Assembly: GCA_001701135.1 (NCBI GenBank)
Contig: DAAN01000030.1
Coordinates: 248,001 to 312,000, forward strand
Reading direction: 5' to 3'
Source: Bacteroidales bacterium H3
Lineage (GTDB): Bacteria; Bacteroidota; Bacteroidia; Bacteroidales; Muribaculaceae
DNA: 64,000 nt
Under the pieces are notes generated by a model that had not been told where the DNA came from, did not search any database, and was given only the letters and a program-made list of their open reading frames with translations. Below are positions 1 through 8,634 of this stretch, one piece after another (position 1 is the stretch's first letter; each line of letters opens with the position of its first letter). The position numbers and the translations under genes are program-made.

Positions 1-147
1 TGTCGCATCTGCCGCAGTAATCTCTTCAGAGACTTTATTCGCACCGGCAGTCGGTTCAGCGGCAAACAAAACGGGTGCGATAAAAACCAAAGCCGCGCCC
101 ACGGCCAGAGAAGATTTCAGAAAATCGAGGTGTGAAAGCAGTTTCAT
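1..147 (-). CDS. Exported protein, N-terminal fragment (cut by window edge)
   Basis: Only the first 49 codons are inside the window; the reading frame runs off the left edge. The visible part starts with ATG (MKLLSHLDFLKSS) and continues into a hydrophobic stretch (roughly residues 13-28) ending in FAAEP, which reads as a Sec signal peptide with cleavage after an AxA-like site. The residues after it are polar (TAGANKVSEE), so the mature protein is periplasmic or surface-bound. A perfect TAnnTTTG box lies upstream at 218-225. The family cannot be told from this fragment. Confidence 0.7.
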   Translation of the reverse strand, partial: MKLLSHLDFLKSSLAVGAALVFIAPVLFAAEPTAGANKVSEEITAADAT

Positions 148-170
148 TGCGCTATGATTGATTTCGGATA

Positions 171-215
171 GTTGATTGGTTTAAGGTTGATTGACTTAAT
201 GTTGATCGGTTTCGT
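171..215. repeat. Three tandem 15-bp imperfect repeats in a 5' leader
   Basis: Three units begin at exactly 15-base spacing (171, 186, 201). All start GTTGATyGryTT. They lie between the TAACTTTG box at 218-225 and the start codon at 147, so they would form part of the untranslated leader of the minus-strand edge gene. The frame upstream of that ATG reaches a stop (TAA) at 183-181, so the repeats are not coding for that gene. Confidence 0.7.
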
Positions 216-217
216 GG

Positions 218-225
218 CAAAGTTA
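218..225 (-). promoter_or_regulatory. Bacteroidota-type -7 box (TAACTTTG)
   Basis: On the minus strand this is a perfect TAnnTTTG match, about 70 bases before the start codon of the edge gene. I see no good TTTG at the expected -33 distance, so only the proximal element is supported. Confidence 0.5.
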
Positions 226-343
226 ACGATAATAGCACAATCGCGCCACCGGCGCACGGTTATTTTTCCTTGTATAACGTAAAAAATTATTAAATCCCCC
301 CCCCGATACTGACAATTCTAAGTCCGTGGCAACCGCTTGGAGA

Positions 344-826
344 TTACAGAAGTAATTCCAAATCATCTACATCGAGCCAGCGGTGGAATTTGCGTCCGAC
401 TTCACGGAAATGCGAAACCTTCCTGAATCCGAGCGACTGATGAAACGCAATGCTCGGTTCATTTTCAGCAGTGATGCACGCGATGAGTGCATGGGCGCCA
501 AGTCGGCGGCATTCGGCAATCAGCCGTTGCATCAGCTGCCTGCCTATTCCCCGACGGAAAGCCGACTCATGCAGATAGATAGTGGTTTCCCATGTGTTGC
601 AATAAGCGGCACGTTCTTTCCATGGATGGGCGTAGCAATAGCCGAGCACACGTCCCTGTTCCGTCCAGACGAAATAGGGAAACCGGGCTGATATATCGCC
701 GATGCGGCGCGTCATCTCATCGACCGAAACATGCTCCGTCTCGAATGTGGCGGTGCTGGAGGCTATATATCCGTTGTATATGTCGGCGATGACCGGCGCA
801 TCGGCTGTAGTGACTGTCCGTATCAT
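344..826 (-). CDS. GNAT-family N-acetyltransferase (phosphinothricin/MddA-like)
   Basis: A 160-residue GNAT protein. The opening MIRTVTTADAPVIADIYNGY, the TFETEHVS segment and the acetyl-CoA-binding R-R-G-I-G-R loop (residues about 91-96) are typical of the phosphinothricin/methionine-sulfoximine acetyltransferase subgroup, whose members N-acetylate small amino-acid-like toxins with acetyl-CoA in the cytoplasm. The NEPSIAFHQSLGF motif near residue 125 is the usual C-terminal GNAT signature. The actual substrate cannot be deduced. The gene sits 48 bases after the S15-type hydrolase on the same strand and could be the last gene of the long operon to its right. Confidence 0.85.
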   Translation of the reverse strand: MIRTVTTADAPVIADIYNGYIASSTATFETEHVSVDEMTRRIGDISARFPYFVWTEQGRVLGYCYAHPWKERAAYCNTWETTIYLHESAFRRGIGRQLMQRLIAECRRLGAHALIACITAENEPSIAFHQSLGFRKVSHFREVGRKFHRWLDVDDLELLL

Positions 827-874
827 TCTGTAAAAAACATCAGTTCTATATGAAACATCATTCTGAAAAATACT

Positions 875-2743
875 TTATTCCGTAGGTCGGAAAATGTTCC
901 CGTCTGTAAGTCGCAGAATTATCCGCGAGGGATGACTTGCATCGCAGTAAACGGTTATGTCGCTCGGCATGAAGTCTTCGCGACGGGCCTTATAGATGTC
1001 GATAAACTGCTGCGGATTCATATCGAAAAGCGGGAACCACGACGACTGGATCTGCACTTTCATCCGGTGTCCCGGCAGAAAAGTGTGGGCAATGTCGGGC
1101 ATGGCAAATTTCAGTTTCTCAACATGGCCCGGAGTAAATGGCTCGGGGAGTGACAGACTGTTGCGATAACGTCCACGAAGTATATCGCCGCGCACAAGCA
1201 TCTCCTTTCCGTCGGGCGCAACGTCGATAAGTTTGACAACGAAATCGGCATCGGTGGTGGTTATCGACACAAACAATTCGGGGGTGACGCTGCCAACGAA
1301 ACGCAAGGTATCGGTCAGAACTGGTGATATGAACGAGAGCACATCCTTGCGGTCGTCGAGAAAGCGTTGTCCCGCAGTCATATATTCCGCGGTGTTAGAG
1401 TTCTCCGCAGCAATAAAAGGCACAGGGTCGGAGGGCAGAGATGTGTACTTAATACTCGCACGGTTTTTCCGGGGAGGAGTAACGCTCAACGTGGAATCGG
1501 CTGCGAGCCACACCGACCATTCACGCGTGGAGATGTCGGCGGATTTTCCTGTAAACCAGCGGTTTTCGCCTGAGATGAAAATATGGTCCTTGTCAGGCCT
1601 GTTGCCGTTGTCCCGGAGATAATAGTCGAAAAACGGAAATTCTATGTTGTCGCGATAATAAATTGCAAGATTCTCATCTCCGAAAGAAGCTTCCCCCAGC
1701 CGATTGGCGGCGCCGTTGTCGCGCCACTGGCCGTGAGACCATGGCCCCATGGCGAGCGTCACCGGCAATCGGGGCGAGTTGTGCCTTAGGTCGCGGTAAA
1801 CCCGCAGAGCGCCATACAGATCCTCGGCGTCGAAGTGCCCGCCTACCACAAGTATCGGGGTGATCTGATTGTTGGTGAACTGACCGGCATACCGTTTCTT
1901 CCAGAAATCATCATAATCGGGATGTGCCATTATCGAGTCCCAGAACTCTACCCGGCCATCCAGCCTGGCGGTGACATCCGCGATAGTGTTATTCAGGAAA
2001 AACTCGCGGGGATTGCCCGACACCACACACTCGGGCATCCGCATCTGCGGCGACGGACGGTGGTTCTTTTCAGTAGCAAGAAAAGGAGCGAAGAATGTCG
2101 ACGGCATCAACGCGAATGCACCGTTATGGTGAAAATCATCGCCGGCAAACCAGTCGCAGACCGGAGCCTGAGGCGATGCGGCCCGCAGCGCCGGATGCCG
2201 CGACGCGGCGGCCACGAGTGCATAGTATCCGCAATATGAATTGCCATACACACCCACACGGCCATTATTGCCCGGCACGGAATCGACCAGCCATTCAATG
2301 GTGTCGTAAGCATCGGTAACATCGTCGACCCCGTCGGGACGTGTCGACATCGGGGTCACATTCTCGCTGTCCCCCTCGCTCATCCACCGGCCCCGCACAT
2401 CCTGAAACGCGAAAATATAGCCGGCATCGGCATATGGTTTGTAAATCTGATCATTGACAAACGATGCGGGGTGATCGCCATAAGGGGCACAACTGTATGG
2501 GGTGCGCATCCACAATATCGGTGCTTTTTCGGCGCTCTGCTCCCCTATCCCTTCCGGAGCATAGATTGCCACATACTGCCGGGTACCATCGCGCATGGTC
2601 ACCATATGCTCACTCTTCACATATCTTCGTTCATTACCTGAGGTATCTGCCGCGACAGCCCGCGCGGAGACTGCTACGGCAGCTAAAGCCATATAATATT
2701 TAACGAAAGCAGATAATCTGTTTGCCAAAGCCTGAATTTTCAT
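875..2743 (-). CDS. CocE/NonD-type (X-Pro dipeptidyl-peptidase S15) serine hydrolase, exported
   Basis: A 622-residue protein with an N-terminal signal peptide (residues about 1-32, ending SARAVAA). It has the S15/CocE organisation: an alpha/beta-hydrolase core with the nucleophile in GVYGNSYCGY (Ser169), an acid in GGHFDAEDLYG, a histidine in MGPWSHGQW, and a C-terminal jelly-roll domain (RFVGSVTPELFVSITTTDAD onward). Families of this type hydrolyse esters (cocaine esterase), beta-lactam acyl groups or X-Pro peptides; the true substrate is unknown. It starts 28 bases after the AMP-ligase gene that ends the polyene cluster, so it may be co-transcribed. Expected location is the periplasm or beyond. 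Confidence 0.88.
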   Translation of the reverse strand: MKIQALANRLSAFVKYYMALAAVAVSARAVAADTSGNERRYVKSEHMVTMRDGTRQYVAIYAPEGIGEQSAEKAPILWMRTPYSCAPYGDHPASFVNDQIYKPYADAGYIFAFQDVRGRWMSEGDSENVTPMSTRPDGVDDVTDAYDTIEWLVDSVPGNNGRVGVYGNSYCGYYALVAAASRHPALRAASPQAPVCDWFAGDDFHHNGAFALMPSTFFAPFLATEKNHRPSPQMRMPECVVSGNPREFFLNNTIADVTARLDGRVEFWDSIMAHPDYDDFWKKRYAGQFTNNQITPILVVGGHFDAEDLYGALRVYRDLRHNSPRLPVTLAMGPWSHGQWRDNGAANRLGEASFGDENLAIYYRDNIEFPFFDYYLRDNGNRPDKDHIFISGENRWFTGKSADISTREWSVWLAADSTLSVTPPRKNRASIKYTSLPSDPVPFIAAENSNTAEYMTAGQRFLDDRKDVLSFISPVLTDTLRFVGSVTPELFVSITTTDADFVVKLIDVAPDGKEMLVRGDILRGRYRNSLSLPEPFTPGHVEKLKFAMPDIAHTFLPGHRMKVQIQSSWFPLFDMNPQQFIDIYKARREDFMPSDITVYCDASHPSRIILRLTDGNIFRPTE

Positions 2744-2771
2744 GGATGATTAGTGTTGGCTTAGAGCTTGT

Positions 2772-4103
2772 TTAACAATAGCGTTTGCGGTCGGGCTTGC
2801 CGTTGAATGTGCGCGCGATCGAGTCAACATATTCATATCGTAGAGGAATCTTGTAGGATTCCAGACGGGTGCGGAGCGCCTGCGCTATTTCGCGTGGCGC
2901 AGGTGGCGACGCAGGGTCGGAGGGCACGACAAGCAGTTTCAGCACATGACCCGATACCGGATGTTCGACGGGCACACACAGACAGTCGGCAATGCCGTCA
3001 ACACCCATTGCCGCATCCTCTACCTCTACCGGCGAGACTTTATAACCGCCGGTATTAATCACATCATCGTTTCGTCCGAGCATCATAAGCAGACCGTCGG
3101 AATTGAGCCGGGCGAAGTCGCGGGTGTGTATCGCTCCGTCATACAGAATGGATTGCGTGGCTTCTGGATCACCTACATATCCATCCATAAGCGTCAGACC
3201 GCGGCAGACGATGAAACCGTCAGGTGTAAGTTCCACCTGGCTGTGCCGCATCGGCCGGCCAACACATCCGGCAATCGCTTCCCCTTCATTAAAATTAAAA
3301 GTGGAAATCACCCCGGTTTCTGTGGAGGCATATGTGTTGAACAATCTGGAATGAGGCAGCAGCCGGCTTAGAGCCTGCATATCGCTGAGTGGCATGGGAG
3401 CCGCGCCGGTCTCTATAAATTCTATTTTAGAGGCCAGTGCACCAATCTGCTCCGGCGCCAATTGCAGAATCATGCGTATGCTCGCGGGCACAAGGAAAGT
3501 GGCGGATGTGTGGGGCACATTTTCAAGAGCGCCGAAAAAGGAGGCAAGGTCACGCATGCCGTCGACCACACTGACGGTGCCTCCCGCCGTAATCGTGGGA
3601 TGAATCTTGGAGAGCGACCCTATGTGGTTGAGCGGCCCGCTCACCACAAATGTCAGCCTGTCGTGAAATCCGAGGCCATGAATCAGGTTGTCGGCATTGG
3701 CTGCGTTGGCTGTCTCCCCTACTATCACACCTTTTGACCTCCCTGTGGTGCCGGTGGTGAACAGAATGTCGTAGGCATTCCCGGGCAGTTCATTGTCGGC
3801 GACAAGGGCGCTGACAGTGCGGAACAGTTCATCGGGGGCATCCTTTTCAAGCGGCACAGCCACTTTCCCCGCGAGGTGCGTGGCAAAATATTCCACAAAG
3901 AAATCGACCGAGGCCGACGCGCGGAATACCCGCGTCCTCCCGGGATTATCAGAGATGATTTCGGAGGCGCGGCGCCTGACCATCGCAGCAAGAGAGGCAT
4001 ACGACACCGACTCCCCGCCAACAATCAGCGCTGTTTTGGCGGGATGTTCTGACGCATGTTTCAGCAGATGCCGCTCGGTTGGAATCAGTTCTGCTTTCTG
4101 CAC
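2772..4103 (-). CDS. AMP-dependent acid ligase (aryl/acyl-ACP ligase of the polyene cluster)
   Basis: A 443-residue ANL-superfamily enzyme expected to adenylate a carboxylic acid and load it on an acyl carrier protein. Motifs present are the phosphate loop FTTGTTGRSKG (about 115-125), the A5-like NTYASTETG (256-264), the Asp in THTRD/DFARL (about 326-332), GRNDDVINTGGYKVSP (343-358) and the catalytic Lys in NGKPDRK (Lys436). It is shorter than fatty acyl-CoA synthetases (500-560) and similar to APE ligases. The start is GTG, overlapping the upstream ACP gene by 19 bases, so the two are translationally coupled. In APE pathways the ligase activates an aromatic acid such as a hydroxybenzoate or coumarate; which one here is inference only. 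Confidence 0.85.
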   Translation of the reverse strand: MQKAELIPTERHLLKHASEHPAKTALIVGGESVSYASLAAMVRRRASEIISDNPGRTRVFRASASVDFFVEYFATHLAGKVAVPLEKDAPDELFRTVSALVADNELPGNAYDILFTTGTTGRSKGVIVGETANAANADNLIHGLGFHDRLTFVVSGPLNHIGSLSKIHPTITAGGTVSVVDGMRDLASFFGALENVPHTSATFLVPASIRMILQLAPEQIGALASKIEFIETGAAPMPLSDMQALSRLLPHSRLFNTYASTETGVISTFNFNEGEAIAGCVGRPMRHSQVELTPDGFIVCRGLTLMDGYVGDPEATQSILYDGAIHTRDFARLNSDGLLMMLGRNDDVINTGGYKVSPVEVEDAAMGVDGIADCLCVPVEHPVSGHVLKLLVVPSDPASPPAPREIAQALRTRLESYKIPLRYEYVDSIARTFNGKPDRKRYC

Positions 4104-4321
4104 TTTTCAACCAATTCAGTGATGGAATCAATCGATGAGAAGGTGCGGGGCGAAATCTGCGGCAGCTCTATCCTCACGCCATATTTATCCGTCAGCAGCT
4201 GAATGATATATGTGGTCGAAAGCGAGTCGAGCTGCTGATAAAGATGATCGGTATTGAAATCAATCAACGGAAGCTCCGTTTCGAGCATTTCCTTGATTTC
4301 TTCGCGAAGCTGTGTATTCAT
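4085..4321 (-). CDS. Acyl carrier protein (second ACP of the cluster)
   Basis: A 78-residue acidic helical protein with the phosphopantetheine site L-D-S-L (Ser33). The DSL motif and length fit a stand-alone ACP. Its 3' end overlaps the AMP-ligase gene by 19 bases and it starts 6 bases after the exporter gene, which suggests it carries the starter unit loaded by the ligase. It differs clearly from the other ACP of the cluster at 18850-19098, so the two probably handle starter and extension separately, as in APE systems with paired ACPs. Confidence 0.85.
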   Translation of the reverse strand: MNTQLREEIKEMLETELPLIDFNTDHLYQQLDSLSTTYIIQLLTDKYGVRIELPQISPRTFSSIDSITELVEKCRKQN

Positions 4322-4327
4322 TTCAGT

Positions 4328-7300
4328 TTAGTTTTGTTCTTTTATACGGATATTGGGTGCTATGCCCTCGGCACAGATACGGAGCACTTCGGAATTCGAC
4401 GGTTTGGCAAACGAGACATTGACCGTGCGGTCGGGATGCAGAAGCGCCAACAGCAATGCCTTCTGGCCATAGCCGGTGTCGACAATGTCAATGTCGCCTT
4501 CGCACGCGACGGCAAGAGATTCCCGAGTTACCACGGACATCGACCGGCGCACCTGTCGGAAAATATCATTTTCCTTATAGCGGTAGCGGTCGATAACCAA
4601 CGGCGCGAAATGAGCCGCGCCGAGGAGCAGAGGTGTCATACGGCGACGTGTCTCTTCATAATAACGACAGAAATCGCCATTAAGTATCGGATTCCCTGCA
4701 TGCACAACTATTTCGCCGGAGCAGAGAACCGGAGAGTCGAGTGGCGCAAGATCTTCCGACCCGAGTATGAACAGCCCTACAACAGGCACACCTGCAAGTA
4801 TATCAGCATTGGGGTCGGATGTAAGCTCCGCACCCGGCACCACAATTCGGAGTATCATCTCGTCTATACGCGACATGCAGGGGCAGTAAACCCGGCAACC
4901 TTGCGGTATCTCTATCGGGGATGTCATCCTAATCCTTATGCCGGCAAGATGCGACAATGCCGGTCGGCGCCACGATTGCGGGAGGCTCTTAAACAGAATG
5001 TAGCGCAGCAACGGCAGAATACGGATCGGCCTGCGTCGTATCGCCCCGTCGCTGTCGCTCACAAGCCGGCGGAAGAAAAACACAGGCAGTGTATATGCCA
5101 TGATCACAACCGAGAACATTCCCACGATTGTAACCTCAGCAAGTGAACGCAATGCAGGATGCTTGGCAAATATAAGAGTGCCTATGCCGATAAACATGAT
5201 CAATGCCGACACGATAATCGAACTGCGGTATGAAGCCAGCACCCTGCGGCGCCATGTGTATTCATACGAAGCTCCTTCGGTCATAAAAATCGTATAATCG
5301 TCGCCCTGGCCGAAGATAAAAGTGGCAAGGATTATGTTCACGATGTTGAAACTGATTCCGAGCACCGACATCAGGCCCAATATCCACAACCAGCTAACTG
5401 CCATCGGTATAAACGATATGACGGCAAGCTCAAGCGATCCCATCGACATCCACAGAAACAAAAAGACGATGAATCCGCATGCCCACCCTATGAAATTGAA
5501 ATTATCGGACAGATGGCGAGTGAGCGAACTGCCGAGCCGCGAGACATCGAAAGCGGCGGTATTGTCTCCGGCGAACATTTCCTCTACCTTCTCTGCATCT
5601 TCGGGTTCCACATACAGCACATCGGTAACCTCGCCGCGGGCAATATACCGATCGTAGATATGTGAAGTGACTACGCAGAGTGAATCTGCTGTTATGACAT
5701 CATACTCCCGGGCGAAAATCGACCGGAAATCCCGAAATGCGTCAGGTGTGAATCCGGCGGAATTTGCCTCTCTATCCAGATCTTCGATAAGGCGCGTCCG
5801 ATGTTCGTCGGCGAAACGTCGCCACCGGGCCAGCCTCCGGCATTGTTCTTCGGAAGAAACTATGAATCCCGCACGTCCGGCCGCCCGCTTCACCACTCCT
5901 TTTTTGAGCGTTGCGATATGGCTCTGCAGCGAATCACTGACAGCGAGCGCCCGGTCGGTATCGACACCTTGCGACACCACAAACACCTGTCTGAGCGAAT
6001 CGGCACCCGAATGCATGCGGCTGAAATACTCCATATCGATCCGCTGCTGCGGAGTCATGAAGTTTATGTGGGTCATGTCGGCATCGAAGCACACATCCTT
6101 ACTGAGATATGCGGCCACCGCGGTCAACACAAAAATAATAGCCACGAACCAACGGTTGGTCTCGGGTTTCAGATTGCTGAGGAAACCAAGTACCCGCGGC
6201 TCGCGCAGCTTTTTCCCAGAGGTGAGATGTGGCAACCAAAGCAATGAAAAAATTATAGTGCCCACAAGCAGCAGGGCCGCAAAAATGCCCAGATCGCGGA
6301 GCGCAACGGAATCGAGAGGCACAAGGGTGAGGAAGGCACCCACAGTGGTCACGTTTCCTACTAAAAGCGGAGTTACGATCTCGCGGAGCGCCTCGCGACG
6401 GTTGCCGTGGTGACCCGTATGGGCTATCACGTGCAAAGGATAGTTGACCGCAATACCCACTATCACCGAAGATATGCCTATAACGATCACGGACACATCG
6501 CTGTGGATCAGCGAAAGCCCGCACAGGGCGAACAGCCACCCCCAGGCAACGCCCACGGTGATTAGAAACAGAGTGCGGAATGTGCGGAACACATAGAGCA
6601 ACAGCGCGAGTATCAGCACCATGGCCAACGAGATGGAAAGCACGCTGTCGCTGCGTATCTGCCGGGCGTTTTCAACAGCCACTACCGGTCCGCCGAGAAA
6701 GCGGATGTCAACTCCCGGATTTTCTGCACTGACAGAGTCTGCCACCGAATTAAGCATCTCTAAAAGCCGGGCATTCTGCTGCGTCTCGCTCGATCCGTAA
6801 GGTGAGGAGAGTGTCGCCATCCCGAGCCGCATATCAGGAGAGAAAATGTAGCCGTCATACTGCTCATAAGCCGCCGCCGGCGCATCATCCCCCATTCGCG
6901 CGATTACCGGCAGAAACAGGCCGAGCGGATCGCTTCCTACGGTTACATCGGTCAGCGCCGATGCCGGCATCATCAATTGCTGTCGCGCCGATTCGATACT
7001 GGAGGACACAAACCCGGGTCGGGCAAGAAGGGAGTCCATGCGCCTGTAATCGGCTTCATCAAGAAAATATGGTATGTAACGGAAAATTTCGGTGGCTCTT
7101 TCGGCTGTTTCGTCAAGACTGACGCGGCAGACAAAGTCGCGGACCACCCGGGCGGTATCGGTTTCAGCCAGACAGGTAGCGAAATCGTCAATAGCGGCAG
7201 TAACGGCATCGCAGCCGGCGGGTGTACTGTCAGCCGCCTCAAACGCCACCACTATGCGATTGGCTCCCGAATAATGCCGGAATGCACGCATTGCCGTGGC

Positions 7301-7459
7301 CTCGTCACTTTCGAGAGGAAGGAAATCAGAAATATCCTCTTTATACCCGAGCCTGAGGACCATGGCAGTCATCAGCAGTGTCAGCAATCCGAGGAGCGTC
7401 ATCGCCACAGTGCGCCGACTGCGGAAAAAGTCGTATATTTTTAGAAATGGTCCGGCCAT
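4328..7459 (-). CDS. MMPL/RND-family lipid exporter with degenerate acyltransferase and methyltransferase-like tail
   Basis: A 1043-residue inner-membrane protein. Residues 17-37 are TM1, 38-270 a periplasmic loop, and about 270-415 TM2-6. A second loop follows TM7 (about 437-455), and TM8-12 lie at about 655-800, the two-repeat RND layout of MMPL transporters. Homologues in Bacteroidota are often trifunctional, with an MMPL, a PlsC acyltransferase and a class I SAM-methyltransferase domain. Here the acyltransferase part (about 845-940) is short and its HxxxxD motif reads C-M-S-R-I-D (Cys861 replaces His, Asp866 kept). The last 90 residues keep only a glycine motif (DTGYGQ, about 994-999) of the methyltransferase. 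Probable role: moving the acylated polyene across the inner membrane. Two bases separate it from the acyltransferase gene before it. Confidence 0.85.
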   Translation of the reverse strand: MAGPFLKIYDFFRSRRTVAMTLLGLLTLLMTAMVLRLGYKEDISDFLPLESDEATAMRAFRHYSGANRIVVAFEAADSTPAGCDAVTAAIDDFATCLAETDTARVVRDFVCRVSLDETAERATEIFRYIPYFLDEADYRRMDSLLARPGFVSSSIESARQQLMMPASALTDVTVGSDPLGLFLPVIARMGDDAPAAAYEQYDGYIFSPDMRLGMATLSSPYGSSETQQNARLLEMLNSVADSVSAENPGVDIRFLGGPVVAVENARQIRSDSVLSISLAMVLILALLLYVFRTFRTLFLITVGVAWGWLFALCGLSLIHSDVSVIVIGISSVIVGIAVNYPLHVIAHTGHHGNRREALREIVTPLLVGNVTTVGAFLTLVPLDSVALRDLGIFAALLLVGTIIFSLLWLPHLTSGKKLREPRVLGFLSNLKPETNRWFVAIIFVLTAVAAYLSKDVCFDADMTHINFMTPQQRIDMEYFSRMHSGADSLRQVFVVSQGVDTDRALAVSDSLQSHIATLKKGVVKRAAGRAGFIVSSEEQCRRLARWRRFADEHRTRLIEDLDREANSAGFTPDAFRDFRSIFAREYDVITADSLCVVTSHIYDRYIARGEVTDVLYVEPEDAEKVEEMFAGDNTAAFDVSRLGSSLTRHLSDNFNFIGWACGFIVFLFLWMSMGSLELAVISFIPMAVSWLWILGLMSVLGISFNIVNIILATFIFGQGDDYTIFMTEGASYEYTWRRRVLASYRSSIIVSALIMFIGIGTLIFAKHPALRSLAEVTIVGMFSVVIMAYTLPVFFFRRLVSDSDGAIRRRPIRILPLLRYILFKSLPQSWRRPALSHLAGIRIRMTSPIEIPQGCRVYCPCMSRIDEMILRIVVPGAELTSDPNADILAGVPVVGLFILGSEDLAPLDSPVLCSGEIVVHAGNPILNGDFCRYYEETRRRMTPLLLGAAHFAPLVIDRYRYKENDIFRQVRRSMSVVTRESLAVACEGDIDIVDTGYGQKALLLALLHPDRTVNVSFAKPSNSEVLRICAEGIAPNIRIKEQN

Positions 7460-7461
7460 GG

Positions 7462-8634
7462 TCAGTCCGTCTCAGCTTTTAATTTATTATCCACCGGATT
7501 GGCATAGATGCCTAAAAAAATGTCGACAAGCTGATCGTAATCGCAAGTGTCATACTCTGCGAGCCGGCGCACCCGCGCAAGAAAAGCCTCGCGCTGTGCC
7601 TGCGTGTATTTGCCGCTGAAACGCGCCGTACCATATCGGATGTCGTAAGCGATATAATTGTTAGGAAACAGTCGGTAGGCGCGGTGAATGCGGCGGTCGA
7701 TCACCGATGCTATGCGTTTGTGGAACTCTCCGGCCGTGAGACCTTCCATTCCTGCCACCTCGACATCGCCGAGAGGTTCGCAAATTTCGATATTCACATG
7801 TCCCTTGTCCTGACATACACCGGTGAGAATGCTTGTGAGGTCTTCGAACGGTTTCTTGGTATAACGGCTGAAACGCGACTGATACAGCTCCAGAGTCTTG
7901 AGAATGTCGCACGTCTCCCACTCATACGACACCGCCACGGGAACAATATTAAGTTCGTTGATCGATTTCACCTTGTCGGCGTCGTTGCTCATGCAGAACA
8001 TCTTTATTATACCCTGATCGGTGCGGTCGTCGCCATCTTTTGTGCGGCCGTTGCGCTGGGCTATCCACACCGACTCATGCCCTACAGTGAGGGTATGACG
8101 TATATACTCCGACAGCAGCATCGAATGCCGGTAGAACTCCCTGACATTGCGGCCCGGGCGTTCCACTTTGAACATGCGGTTGCACTTGCCGATGTCTACT
8201 ATAAGAGGCGTCATCATCAGGTTGGCACCGAACGTTATCTGAGTGGTTTCGAATCCGTTCTCCACAAGCACCATCTGCAGCAGACTCGAATCGAGCATGA
8301 TGTCGCGGTGATTCGACACATAGAGATATGCTTTCGCGGGGTCGAGATAGCCTGTGCCGTTATAGGTCAGTCCGTCAGTGCAACTCTCCACAATACGGTG
8401 ATTCATTTCAATCATCGTCTCATGCTGGAAATCGCGCACATTGGTGTAACCGAGCAGACGCTTCCTCACGGTATCGATGCTTTCGTCGGGATAAATAAAT
8501 TTTGCGAGCATCGGGAACGAAACATTGTCGATGATCCGACGCATTGCGGCGGGGAGTTCCGAGTCATCGTAAGGACGCATTTCGTCGAAACGGTGCAGCA
8601 GCGTGGCGTTTAATGTATCAGTCGGGGTTATCAT
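7462..8634 (-). CDS. PlsC-like lysophospholipid/glycerol acyltransferase
   Basis: A 390-residue cytoplasmic-face acyltransferase. The motif S-N-H-R-D-I-M-L-D (His109, Asp115) is the form seen in a Bacteroidota 1-acyl-glycerol-phosphate acyltransferase family. A conserved RNGRTKDGDD segment follows, and later an EWETCD region. I chose the ATG at 8634 because it forms an ATGA overlap with the stop codon of the hydrolase before it; a 20-residue longer frame exists but would bury the start in that gene. It probably transfers an acyl chain during assembly of the lipid-anchored polyene, and may supply the activity lost from the exporter tail next to it. Confidence 0.82.
   Translation of the reverse strand: MITPTDTLNATLLHRFDEMRPYDDSELPAAMRRIIDNVSFPMLAKFIYPDESIDTVRKRLLGYTNVRDFQHETMIEMNHRIVESCTDGLTYNGTGYLDPAKAYLYVSNHRDIMLDSSLLQMVLVENGFETTQITFGANLMMTPLIVDIGKCNRMFKVERPGRNVREFYRHSMLLSEYIRHTLTVGHESVWIAQRNGRTKDGDDRTDQGIIKMFCMSNDADKVKSINELNIVPVAVSYEWETCDILKTLELYQSRFSRYTKKPFEDLTSILTGVCQDKGHVNIEICEPLGDVEVAGMEGLTAGEFHKRIASVIDRRIHRAYRLFPNNYIAYDIRYGTARFSGKYTQAQREAFLARVRRLAEYDTCDYDQLVDIFLGIYANPVDNKLKAETD

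Noticed and set aside
296..304. Run of nine C as a phase-variation tract
   Set aside because: It lies between genes, about 80 bases from the nearest promoter box, with no evidence that length changes affect a gene.
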